Source: Geobacteraceae bacterium
GTDB lineage: Bacteria; Desulfobacterota; Desulfuromonadia; Geobacterales; Pseudopelobacteraceae
DNA: 64,000 nt
NCBI GenBank assembly: GCA_013336525.1
Contig: JAAXTM010000001.1
Span: 310,001-374,000, forward strand
Direction: 5' to 3'
In this document: piece by piece, positions 26,310-34,571 of the stretch
How the letters are laid out: each line of letters begins with the position of its first letter
How positions within the stretch are numbered: position 1 is the first letter of the stretch
Notes under the pieces: generated by a model
Databases searched by the model: none
Seen by the model: only the letters and a program-made list of their open reading frames with translations
What the model was told of the DNA's origin: nothing
Translations under genes and position numbers: made by a program

Positions 26310-27815
26310 CTATGGCAGAGTAAAGAAGAAGGTAGCACTGATTCCGGTTTCACCCTTGGCCCAGATCCGGCCACCATGGCGGAAAATAATACGCTGAACC
26401 GTCGCTAGTCCGATGCCGGTACCCGCAAACTGACTGGGATCGTGCGTTCTAGTGAATACGCGGAAAATATTACCTGCATCCTTCATATCAAAACCTGCAC
26501 CATTATCGCGGACATAATAAACCGGTCCGAAACTGGTCCGATCGACACCAAACTCAATCAGCACATCGTTCTTGCCTGAGGTGTATTTCCAGGCGTTGTT
26601 CAGCAGGTTAATCATAACCATTTTTAAAAGGCGGGAATCACCGGCAACAAAAATATCCGGCTCAATGAGCGTTTTAACTGATCTATCCGGGCTTTCTAAA
26701 GAGAGCTCTTTCAAAGTAGCTTCAGCAATTGCACTCAGGTTAACAGTCCCTGAAACAATCTCAGCACGAGTTATGCGTGCCAGCTGCAACAGAGCGTCAA
26801 TCATTTCATTAAGCCATATTTCAGACTCGTAGATTCGAGTAATATATTCCCGAACAACCGGATCAAGAGCGCTGTCATCATCAAGCAGAAGCTGGCAATA
26901 ACCTGAAATCCTGGTCAGTGGTCCGCGCATGTCATGTGAAACTGAATAATTAAATGTTTCCAGCTCGTTGTTGACAGCCGCAAGATCGATAGCTTTTCGG
27001 CTCAGCTCTTCGTTAAGCTTGTTAATCTGCTCCAGGTGGATTTGGTATGTTTCTTCAGTGATCTTGCGTAGCGTAATATCCCGGTCAAAACCTAATATAT
27101 ATTTTTTACCACCAAACTTAATAAGACCGGCATGTATCTCGATCGGGAATTGGGTGCCATCTTTTTTGTGGTGCCAAATCTCAGCAGTAACCCATTCGCC
27201 GTTGGCAATAGTGGCGATAAGATCATCGGCTATTTTATTTGTTTCGGCAGTATTAACGTCATGTATAAGCATCCCGCAAAGTTCATCCAAAGAATAGCCA
27301 TGCAGATCAGCAGCAGCCTGATTGGCCGCCACAATTACCCCGGACTCATCTCCCTCAAGGCCAATAACTATAATGGCATCCGGAGCTCGCTCAAACAGCA
27401 TTCGATAGCGCTCCTCGCTTTCACGCATCCCAACTTCGGCATTTTCCAGCGACTCAAGCATGCTATTTATGGAACCAGCAAGCTCATTTAATTCGTCCTG
27501 ATGTTCAGACAAGGGGAGTCGTGCTGAAATATCAGGCATATCAGTTATGCGTTTCACATTGGCAGTAAGAGACTGCAGACGCAGCAACATCGCCCCCCGA
27601 ACAAAAAACAGCACTGCACAACATATTACACCGCCGACGAGAACAAATGCCGTAACAATATAGGCTATCGTAATTTTTCCGTTCTCAGACAGAATGTTAT
27701 TTCCAAGTGAAGAGTAACTATAGAGAAGAATGCAATCAGAAGTGATCGTTAAAACTGATAGTAGAACAATGATAGTGCAGACGATAACAAGGATTTTTCG
27801 ATGTGACAGAGTCAT
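26310..27815 (-). CDS. Membrane PAS-domain histidine kinase
   Basis: A 501-residue kinase with two TM helices (about 7-32 and 45-72) separated by a very short loop, HAMP (about 70-130), a PAS domain (about 135-250; RMLFERAPDAIIVI, PIEIHAG), HisKA with His in YSVSHDMRGPL, and HATPase ending GTGIGLATVQRII. The lack of a large periplasmic region suggests sensing through PAS or the membrane. The ATG at 27815 has CGGAG six bases upstream; the frame extends to a TTG at 27869. No response regulator is adjacent, so it is an orphan kinase here. Confidence 0.9.
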   Translation of the reverse strand: MTLSHRKILVIVCTIIVLLSVLTITSDCILLYSYSSLGNNILSENGKITIAYIVTAFVLVGGVICCAVLFFVRGAMLLRLQSLTANVKRITDMPDISARLPLSEHQDELNELAGSINSMLESLENAEVGMRESEERYRMLFERAPDAIIVIGLEGDESGVIVAANQAAADLHGYSLDELCGMLIHDVNTAETNKIADDLIATIANGEWVTAEIWHHKKDGTQFPIEIHAGLIKFGGKKYILGFDRDITLRKITEETYQIHLEQINKLNEELSRKAIDLAAVNNELETFNYSVSHDMRGPLTRISGYCQLLLDDDSALDPVVREYITRIYESEIWLNEMIDALLQLARITRAEIVSGTVNLSAIAEATLKELSLESPDRSVKTLIEPDIFVAGDSRLLKMVMINLLNNAWKYTSGKNDVLIEFGVDRTSFGPVYYVRDNGAGFDMKDAGNIFRVFTRTHDPSQFAGTGIGLATVQRIIFRHGGRIWAKGETGISATFFFTLP

Positions 27816-28019
27816 GCAATGCTCCGTTTGCACTTGATAAACATAAATAATGGTATTCAGAAGTTTCAAGATTTATAAGATACGATAATAATTGCACGGC
27901 TGACTTTCCTATCTCATATCTTAATAAATAAAACAACGAAAGACATTAAATTAACCGAAGGTTGTGCTATAGTCGATTTCAGTTTCTGCCGTTTCTATGT
28001 ATTCTTGGAGTCAAATAAT

Positions 28020-29222
28020 ATGAACTTGTCTACATACACAACTCCCCCTTCCATACCAGACCTCACCGATATCACGCGATATTGCCGTATTGAGGACATT
28101 GAACCGTTCCTGCAGATGATTTTGTTTGCAGTAAAATCGGATCATAACAACTTTGTCGAGTGGAGAAGTAAGAAAGAGCATCTTGTTGCATCAATCGAAG
28201 ATTCTAAGGGCCCACAGCTCAAAATAATTCATGAGAACCTGAATCAGATTGAACTGGAACGTTTTCTGCTCATCCCCTCTGTAAATGATTTGCACAGGTC
28301 ATGTACACACTACCGCGATGTCCTGTCAGCGAGGGTTATGGATACGGTTTTAGCAGACATGGACGCATCAGGGTTCGTGCGCCCGCCAGTGCCATTTGCA
28401 CTTATCAGCATGGGAAGCGATGGCCGAGAAGAGCAGACTCTTATCACAGATCAGGACAACCTGATTGTATACGGCGATGGTGGAGGCGAAGCGGCTGATG
28501 CCTATTTCATGGAGTTTTCAAGCCGTTTGGTAGACGGACTCGAAGAGGCCGGCTTCAAGCGCTGCACCGGCGATATAATGCCGACCAATCAAACGTGGCG
28601 TGGTTCTTTCAGCCAATGGCGTAAGCGACTATTTTCAATAGTAAGATATGAAGTTGAGGACATCGGCAAGAATGTCATGGATCTGATTGTGATGTCAGAT
28701 GCCCGCTATGTAGTCGGCGATCAGAAATTAGCCTCTGAATTGATTGAAATGATCCGATCTATGGAAAGGGATTATTTCCAGGTTTTATGGGGAATGGCCA
28801 AGGCCGCAACGGAGATGAAACTGGCTCTGGGTTTTATGAAGCGTATCTGGACGGAGGGTACAGGACAGCACAAAGGTGAATTTAATGTTAAATTACTGGC
28901 TTGGGCCCCTCTTGTTATGAATGTCCGTATTTTGGCAATAAACCAGAGCATCCCCGCTACGAACACCTTAGAGCGGATTTCACTTCTGGAAAAGGAAGGG
29001 AGTTTTTCTTCATCTTTTGCACGCGACTTGGTAGACGCCTATCACATTCTCACCAAGCAGCGCATACTCATACAGATAAAATCCCTAAAAGGAATCCAGA
29101 ATGATTCACATTACCTCAATCCATACCTGCTTCCAACGGTAGAGCGGGAACAAATTCGTCTCGCTATGATCAAAATAGAAGAGCTGCAAAAAATAATTCA
29201 TACAAACTTTCACATCCAATAA
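28020..29222 (+). CDS. DUF294-type nucleotidyltransferase
   Basis: A 400-residue cytoplasmic protein with the GlnD-like nucleotidyltransferase motif MGSDGREEQ (131-139) followed by D144 and D146 (TDQDN), and the DUF294 C-terminal substrate-binding region (VLWGMAKAATEMKLALGF; KGEFNVKLLAW). Members usually carry N-terminal cNMP-binding and CBS domains; here the N-terminus (1-120) has neither recognisable. The transferred nucleotide and target are unknown. ATG at 28020 preceded by TTGGAG; a TTG at 28005 is in frame but is itself part of that ribosome binding site. Confidence 0.85.
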   Translation: MNLSTYTTPPSIPDLTDITRYCRIEDIEPFLQMILFAVKSDHNNFVEWRSKKEHLVASIEDSKGPQLKIIHENLNQIELERFLLIPSVNDLHRSCTHYRDVLSARVMDTVLADMDASGFVRPPVPFALISMGSDGREEQTLITDQDNLIVYGDGGGEAADAYFMEFSSRLVDGLEEAGFKRCTGDIMPTNQTWRGSFSQWRKRLFSIVRYEVEDIGKNVMDLIVMSDARYVVGDQKLASELIEMIRSMERDYFQVLWGMAKAATEMKLALGFMKRIWTEGTGQHKGEFNVKLLAWAPLVMNVRILAINQSIPATNTLERISLLEKEGSFSSSFARDLVDAYHILTKQRILIQIKSLKGIQNDSHYLNPYLLPTVEREQIRLAMIKIEELQKIIHTNFHIQ

Positions 29223-29408
29223 AATTAAACATACATTATTAATTTTTTTACACGCCACATAATCTGCACAATTCTGCGAGAACAAAAAAAATAACTTGGT
29301 TACAATTGCAGAATAGGGTGATATTACGGGCAGTAGTTTTAATTAGTTTCACACGAATATTGATAAAACCATACGGGTAACAATTCCTGATTACAGGAGG
29401 AATGCTGC

Positions 29409-31085
29409 ATGAAGAAGCTGAAAACAGGGACAAACCTTATCCGAACGTTCCTTGTGCTTGGAATTATCCTTTCTCTAACAGGCCTCTTTACGACACTTTG
29501 GCTAGACATGTACGATCGAATTTTTCTTGCTGCTCTCTATGCATTTAACGCGATCTTCATGGTGTCGGTCATCTGGATCCTGGTTACCCGTAAACTGGTC
29601 GTACGCATCAAGCAGATTGCCGGTGCAATGAACAAGGCTGCCGATGGAGAACTGACAGAGCGTGTCAGTTTTATGGGTGAATCGGAGATGTCCCTATTGG
29701 CCGAAAACTTTAACTCCATGATGGAGCGATTGGCCGGGGCTATCACCAAGGTTCATTCTTCACTGTTTGAACTCAGAAACATCTCCGGAACCATCAGGCA
29801 ACTCTCGGAAAACGGGGTTTCATCAGCAGCCATTCAATCCGAGGGTCTCAAGAAAACTTCCATGGAGATACGGGAAATTAACCGTTCCATAACAGACATC
29901 TCCGAGTCGGTCGTCACCCTGTCCACCCTGTCATCAAGTAACACAGAATCCATGACCGGTATGTCGCAAAGCCTCGAATCCACTACGTCGCACCTGGAAT
30001 CTCTTGTGCAATCAGTAGAAGAGGTCAGTTCCTCAATTATTGAAATGGCGTCGGCCGTTCGTCAGATCGAGGAAAATGCTGCCATTCTTGCGACAGACAC
30101 CACCAGAACTGCGGAGCTTGTCAATGAGATGGACAGGGCAATTAAACAGATAGGGTCTCAGGCGGCCGATACCTCCCGCATTGCCGAGACAGTAAAAAAA
30201 GATGCCGAAGAAGGATGGAAGGCGGTCGATGCAACCATTACCGGCATCAACGAGATACGTTCATCATCGGCTATTACCTTCGACGCCATTGAAAATCTGT
30301 CTAAAAGGGTAGCAAATATCGGCACGATCCTCTCTGTAATAGACGAGGTAGCAGAACAGACAAACCTTCTGGCTCTGAATGCATCAATAATCGCCGCTCA
30401 GGCAGGAGAAAGGGGCAAAAGCTTTTCAGTCGTTGCAATGGAAATCAAAAATCTGGCTAAGCGTACCGGAAGCAATACCAAGGAGATTTCCGATATAATA
30501 TTGGGGGTCAGAGAAGACACCGAGAGAGCTGTAAAGGCCATCACACTTTCAGAAAAACGTATTTCCGAGGGAAGTACTCTATCGCAAAGATCCGGCGAAG
30601 CTCTACTGAAAATAGTTGACGGCATTCAGGCAGCCAGTAGCCAGATGATGGAAATCAACACTACGGCTGTCAGTCAGGCAGAAGCGAGTAGAGCCATGAG
30701 ACTGGCAATGGATAATGTTGCCGAAATGGTAGAACAGATCGCTCGCGCAACTCAGGAGCAGAGCGATGGTAGCGAGTTGATAACCACAGCGGTTGAGCGC
30801 ATGAGAAAGCTCACCCGGGAGGTCATGCATTCCATCAGCACCCACCAGAATTCAGCCTGCCAGGTTGTGAACGCCAATGAAGAGATCAATGTCATGGTAA
30901 CAGAAATTTGCGATGCTTCCCTACTGCAGTCAAGCAGTGCCGAACGGATCGGGGAATCTCTCAAGGAGATCGAGGAGTCAACAGACGTGCACGTCACCTC
31001 AACCCTGGTCATGGATGAGGTCCTGGTTAAACTTGCCCAGCAGATAGAGGCACTTCAGTATGAAATGGGGAGATTCAAGGTTTGA
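29409..31085 (+). CDS. Methyl-accepting chemotaxis protein without periplasmic sensor domain
   Basis: A 558-residue chemoreceptor. Two TM helices (about 13-30 and 37-60) enclose only a few residues, so there is no periplasmic ligand domain. A HAMP region follows (about 60-112), then a long coiled-coil signalling domain. The hairpin tip, near residue 312, reads DEVAEQTNLLALNASIIAAQAGERG; the usual AAIEAARAGE is changed to SIIAAQAGE, as in a divergent receptor subclass. An AGGAGG site precedes the ATG by 8 bases. The 3' end overlaps the convergent nudC by 11 bp. It may signal membrane or redox state, or feed a non-flagellar Che pathway. Confidence 0.9.
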   Translation: MKKLKTGTNLIRTFLVLGIILSLTGLFTTLWLDMYDRIFLAALYAFNAIFMVSVIWILVTRKLVVRIKQIAGAMNKAADGELTERVSFMGESEMSLLAENFNSMMERLAGAITKVHSSLFELRNISGTIRQLSENGVSSAAIQSEGLKKTSMEIREINRSITDISESVVTLSTLSSSNTESMTGMSQSLESTTSHLESLVQSVEEVSSSIIEMASAVRQIEENAAILATDTTRTAELVNEMDRAIKQIGSQAADTSRIAETVKKDAEEGWKAVDATITGINEIRSSSAITFDAIENLSKRVANIGTILSVIDEVAEQTNLLALNASIIAAQAGERGKSFSVVAMEIKNLAKRTGSNTKEISDIILGVREDTERAVKAITLSEKRISEGSTLSQRSGEALLKIVDGIQAASSQMMEINTTAVSQAEASRAMRLAMDNVAEMVEQIARATQEQSDGSELITTAVERMRKLTREVMHSISTHQNSACQVVNANEEINVMVTEICDASLLQSSSAERIGESLKEIEESTDVHVTSTLVMDEVLVKLAQQIEALQYEMGRFKV

Positions 31086-31962
31086 TTACTGAATGTGCTG
31101 CTGTAATATTTGTACCGTAAGCATCCATAATCCAACGGGAAATACTCCGTTTACTACCAGGTAACGCAGGAAGAGCATCTGCACCAAACCAGTCTGCCTC
31201 TACAACTTCCACACCGTCAGGCTTGACTTCTCCCCCGGCATAGTCAGCCAGAAAACCGATCATCTGCTGGCTGGGAAAGGGCCAACACTGACTCCCCACA
31301 TAACGGATATTAGCCACTTCAATTCCGGCCTCCTCACGGACTTCCCGCTGGACACACTCTTCCAGAGATTCACCAAAATCAAGAAAACCTGCAACCAGAC
31401 TAAAACGTCCTGGATTCCATGCGGCATTGCGTATCAGAAGCAGTTCTGTGCCACGCCTGACTAATACGATGATGCATGGGTGAATATGAGGAAAGTGGTC
31501 ATCACCACAAGAAGGACAATGCTTGCCCCAGCTGGCTTTAATCCTGGTCAGTCCGCTCCCGCAATGAGAGCAGAAACGGCTACGCCTTTCCCAATGCAAG
31601 ATCTGAGACGCTCGTCCGGCTATTGTTGCCAAAGCATTGTCCAATCTGGTATCCGGTCCCTGGAAAGGAAGAGCTTCATACTCCTCTGGTAAATTTACAT
31701 CCGGAGCAATTCTAACCACACGCAGCGGTTTTCCTTTCCAAAGCCCGATCCTAAGAGGCTCATTTTGCGGAATAACAACTGCCGGCAGTGCTCCTTCAGG
31801 AAGATCCGACTGCTGCGGGCCGGCAAGCAGCAGGAGTGAAGATCCCTGCAAAACAACCCAGAATCCTGGAGTATCGTCAGTGGCCTGCTCAGGCGGAAGC
31901 GGCGTAAACAAGCCGCATATCATTGAGGAATTGAACGGTAGCAAATCAGACATGTCGATCAT
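31075..31962 (-). CDS. nudC: NAD+ diphosphatase NudC
   Basis: A 295-residue Nudix hydrolase. The N-terminal domain is followed by a four-Cys zinc ribbon (C131, C134, C149, C152), the Nudix box GFLDFGESLEECVQREVREE (192-211) and the NudC hallmark SQCWPFPS (about 224-231; canonical SQPWPFPxS, here Cys replaces Pro). It hydrolyses NAD(H) to NMN(H) and AMP and can remove NAD caps from RNA. The start overlaps the stop of the YkgJ-type gene by 4 bp, so the two are translationally coupled. Confidence 0.93.
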   Translation of the reverse strand: MIDMSDLLPFNSSMICGLFTPLPPEQATDDTPGFWVVLQGSSLLLLAGPQQSDLPEGALPAVVIPQNEPLRIGLWKGKPLRVVRIAPDVNLPEEYEALPFQGPDTRLDNALATIAGRASQILHWERRSRFCSHCGSGLTRIKASWGKHCPSCGDDHFPHIHPCIIVLVRRGTELLLIRNAAWNPGRFSLVAGFLDFGESLEECVQREVREEAGIEVANIRYVGSQCWPFPSQQMIGFLADYAGGEVKPDGVEVVEADWFGADALPALPGSKRSISRWIMDAYGTNITAAHSVIKP

Positions 31963-32633
31963 CCACTGTGTGGATTCAACGAATTGATTGCAGATACAAT
32001 CTTTTTATCATCCATAACAATTGCTGCTGGTATAAACAGATCAACCTCATTTAGTGGGCTGCCGGTCAGGCTGGCAACAAAATCCCGAAACAGGAGCAGT
32101 TCACGGGAGAATAAATCGGTAAAACCAAAACGCAGATTGTCAAGCTGCCGAGGGTCTTCTTTGGTAAAGTTCAGTGTACACCACTCATCAAACAGCTCTT
32201 CCCCGGAAATATCTATCAAAGGAATACCATTCAGACGACAGGTCATCGGTCGATACTCATAGATCAGACATTCACCGGCTTCTGACAGCAACAGGCAGGG
32301 AGCTTCATCCTCTTCAGGCATAAGCGCATCCCAATCATCTTCTGGAATCCCGTTTAACAGCCATGGCTCGACAAACTCATGGTTTTGCAGCGAGAGCGAC
32401 TCCAGACGCCGGGATGCCCCCTTCAGTATTTCTGTTTTCAGTGATTCTGACAGCTTGTCAAAACCGAGTTTGAGATAGAATGCATCAAGAAGGGTAATAT
32501 CAAAAAGACCACGACAGCACTCAGAGCAACCATTACAACACGCTATCATGTCAGGATGCTGTTCAAGGCAGCGCCGGAACCAGGCGTCAACCTCACCTAG
32601 CAAGGCGCCATAGCTGTCTAAAATTACGTTCAT
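31959..32633 (-). CDS. YkgJ-type cysteine cluster protein
   Basis: A 224-residue cytoplasmic protein with the CxxCxxxCC-like cluster ACCNGCSECCRG (C32, C33, C36, C39, C40) and further Cys in the C-terminal half (CLLLSEAGECLIYEYRPMTCR). This pattern defines the YkgJ/Fe-S-oxidoreductase-like family, thought to bind zinc or an Fe-S cluster; the biochemical function is unknown. It lies between cheX and nudC, 6 bp after cheX and overlapping nudC by 4 bp, so the three form an operon. Confidence 0.85.
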   Translation of the reverse strand: MNVILDSYGALLGEVDAWFRRCLEQHPDMIACCNGCSECCRGLFDITLLDAFYLKLGFDKLSESLKTEILKGASRRLESLSLQNHEFVEPWLLNGIPEDDWDALMPEEDEAPCLLLSEAGECLIYEYRPMTCRLNGIPLIDISGEELFDEWCTLNFTKEDPRQLDNLRFGFTDLFSRELLLFRDFVASLTGSPLNEVDLFIPAAIVMDDKKIVSAINSLNPHSG

Positions 32634-32639
32634 TGGACT

Positions 32640-33137
32640 CTACATGTATACCATAACGGTAATGGAAATTGTGCCATCGGCCGTCTTGAAAGGTATTGTC
32701 ACCCCTTTACACTGCACATTGAGGCTCGCTGTTGGTGACAAATCTGGAGGTTCCGAAATGGCACGAAGCTGCCCCGAAACAACCAACGGCAGACCAAGAG
32801 CTACACTTCCATACTGTTCATGATATTTGGTTTTAAAAACTCCGGCTATATTGTTTGCCAGCTCACCCATAGCATCACGGATGCACTCTTCGTCAGCTTC
32901 ATCAACCATCAGCAGTTCCTTGGCAACACACTGGGCACTCGCTTTGTCAGTTGAGATAATAATGTAACCGACGCGGTCACCGGCAATACCTACGATGCCG
33001 GTCACGTCAGAATCAACAGGCTCAACCTTTTTTTCAACCTTGCCGGCCAGCAGATCAATATTCATATAACTTTTAAAAGTATCCTGAGTAGCGGACATAA
33101 TTGTAAACATGATTTCTTCAAATGAAATAGCAGCCAA
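32640..33137 (-). CDS. cheX: CheX-like chemotaxis phosphatase domain protein
   Basis: A 165-residue single-domain protein of the CheX/CheC phosphatase fold. The helix with the acidic/Asn pair is recognisable as DAMGELANNIAGVFK (E..N positions that in CheX remove phosphate from CheY-P). The start is placed at the TTG at 33137, which has GGAGGG at good spacing; the ATG at 33152 reads through that ribosome binding site. It is the first gene of a cheX-ykgJ-nudC operon, physically close to the orphan chemoreceptor. Confidence 0.82.
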   Translation of the reverse strand: MAAISFEEIMFTIMSATQDTFKSYMNIDLLAGKVEKKVEPVDSDVTGIVGIAGDRVGYIIISTDKASAQCVAKELLMVDEADEECIRDAMGELANNIAGVFKTKYHEQYGSVALGLPLVVSGQLRAISEPPDLSPTASLNVQCKGVTIPFKTADGTISITVMVYM

Positions 33138-33270
33138 AAGAGTACCCTCCATAAAAATTGTATATTTATTGCGGCATTCTATTTCAGAGCGGCCACAAAT
33201 TCAACAATACTTTTAAATTGTTAAATTCAGATGTGTTTATTGAAACTGAAGTTCAGGATTGGAGCCACTC

Positions 33271-33307
33271 AAAAACAGGCACAGGATATTCTCCTGTGCC
33301 TGTTTTT
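33271..33307. terminator. Strong bidirectional terminator after the cytochrome bd operon
   Basis: A perfect 16-bp inverted repeat (left arm 33271-33286, right arm 33292-33307) with a 5-base loop; arms begin AAAAACAGGCAC and end GTGCCTGTTTTT, giving a U-run in both directions. It follows the 30-residue small ORF by 11 bp and closes the cyd operon on the minus strand. Confidence 0.9.
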
Positions 33308-33318
33308 GATCGTTAATG

Positions 33319-33411
33319 TTACAGCAGGTCTGTCTTCTTGAGTAGAAGGACGGCTCCCTGGTACGAGACAACAATTACCAGCAGCCAGCTTACGAGCAGA
33401 ATTGTATTCAT
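33319..33411 (-). CDS. CydX-like 30-residue membrane peptide
   Basis: The ATG at 33411 opens a 30-residue frame, MNTILLVSWLLVIVVSYQGA followed by VLLLKKTDLL, a single TM helix with a basic C-terminal end. It begins 20 bp after the cydB stop and ends 11 bp before the operon terminator. Size, topology and position match CydX/CbdX/CydS-type accessory subunits of cytochrome bd oxidases, which stabilise the haem sites. Identity of residues with E. coli CydX is not evident, so the assignment is by context. The frame is open to 33504, but the longer form overlaps cydB and is not membrane-like. Confidence 0.7.
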   Translation of the reverse strand: MNTILLVSWLLVIVVSYQGAVLLLKKTDLL

Positions 33412-33431
33412 GGTGTACACCTTTCTTTCAT

Positions 33432-34568
33432 TTAGTACATCTCGTTGGAATCTTCGCTGGTCAACTCGGCCAGAGTCAGTTTTTTCGCATTCATCAGCTT
33501 CCACACATAAGCAACATACCCGAGTACAAACGGCACAGCGATCGCCACATAACTCATAACGGTGAGAGTGTATTTGCTGCTGGAGGCATTGTATATGGTC
33601 AAGCTTGATTGCAGATCAGTCATGGACGGGTAGAAGGCGGTGTTGCTATAACCGGCCAGCGAGAATATAGCCAGCCCCACAAGCACCGTACCGACACCAC
33701 CAAACCAGATGCCGCAGTTCTTGCCGAGAAACGCCGTGGCGATCACGCCGTAAACCACCGAGATCAGTCCACCCAGCAAAAGAGCCAGTACAACCGGCAT
33801 CCCGAGCAGGTTGTGGAGGTATTTCCCCTTTTCAACTAACACCGTACCGGTGGCAGGATCTACGGCATACCCATCCATAGTGACAATCTTGAACAGAATA
33901 ATCAGCAGAAACGGAAGGGCCCAGAGGAGGTTAATCAATGTAGCCTTGCGGGCACGCTTGACCAGAGGATCATAATCAACGTGGTTAACGATATACATTG
34001 CGCCGAGAACCCTGGCGAGAAATACAAGGAACAGCCCGAACGAGAGATTAAACAGGTTAAATGCCGCCTCCAGACCGTGGTACGGCGTGCCCCAGATCAC
34101 GGAGTTGTACAGGTTCAAGCTGAAGCGTGAGCCGGTAAAGAACGTTCCGACCGCGGCCCCGATCAGCAGGATACCGACGCTGCCGTTGATGAACATGAAA
34201 ATCTCATAGGTACGCGCCCCTAGAAAATTGTCCGGTTTCTTGCGGTACTCGTAGCTGACCGCCTGAAGGATAAAGGTGAACAATATCAGCATCCAGACCC
34301 AGTAGGCCCCACCGAAGCTGGTGGCGTAAAAGAGCGGGAAAGCCGCAAACAGTGCGCCGCCGAAGAGTACAAGCGTCGTGAAGGTCAGCTCCCACTTGCG
34401 CCCCATGGCATTAATGATCAACGACTTTTCTTCTTCTGTTGTCGCAGTAGTAAAGATCAGGGTCTGTCCCCCCTGAACAAAGGTCAGGAAGAGAAAAAGT
34501 GACCCGACGACGGAGCATATCAGCCACCAGAGCTGCTGCAGAATTGAGTAATCAAGGTTTCCTATCAT
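33432..34568 (-). CDS. cydB: Cytochrome bd ubiquinol/menaquinol oxidase subunit II
   Basis: A 378-residue polytopic protein with about 8-9 TM helices, the CydB family. Recognisable stretches are LFLFLTFVQGGQTL near the N-terminus, NSVIWGTPYHGLEA and FLARVLGAMYIVNHVDYDPL. It pairs with CydA to form the terminal oxidase that reduces O2 to water with quinol, at high O2 affinity. In a largely anaerobic Geobacter-like host this would serve oxygen protection or microaerobic respiration. It starts 3 bp after the cydA stop. Confidence 0.92.
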   Translation of the reverse strand: MIGNLDYSILQQLWWLICSVVGSLFLFLTFVQGGQTLIFTTATTEEEKSLIINAMGRKWELTFTTLVLFGGALFAAFPLFYATSFGGAYWVWMLILFTFILQAVSYEYRKKPDNFLGARTYEIFMFINGSVGILLIGAAVGTFFTGSRFSLNLYNSVIWGTPYHGLEAAFNLFNLSFGLFLVFLARVLGAMYIVNHVDYDPLVKRARKATLINLLWALPFLLIILFKIVTMDGYAVDPATGTVLVEKGKYLHNLLGMPVVLALLLGGLISVVYGVIATAFLGKNCGIWFGGVGTVLVGLAIFSLAGYSNTAFYPSMTDLQSSLTIYNASSSKYTLTVMSYVAIAVPFVLGYVAYVWKLMNAKKLTLAELTSEDSNEMY

Positions 34569-34571
34569 TTC

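Noticed and set aside
29296-29311. Possible sigma-54 promoter before the chemoreceptor
   Set aside because: GG and GC elements are 8 bp apart rather than 10, so spacing does not fit.
29271-29314. ATTCTGC/GCAGAAT inverted repeat upstream of the chemoreceptor
   Set aside because: Only 7 bp arms with a 30-base gap; could be chance.
33412-33504. N-terminal extension of the small ORF after cydB
   Set aside because: It is a hydrophilic shadow of the cydB 3' end; the TM peptide begins at the ATG at 33411.
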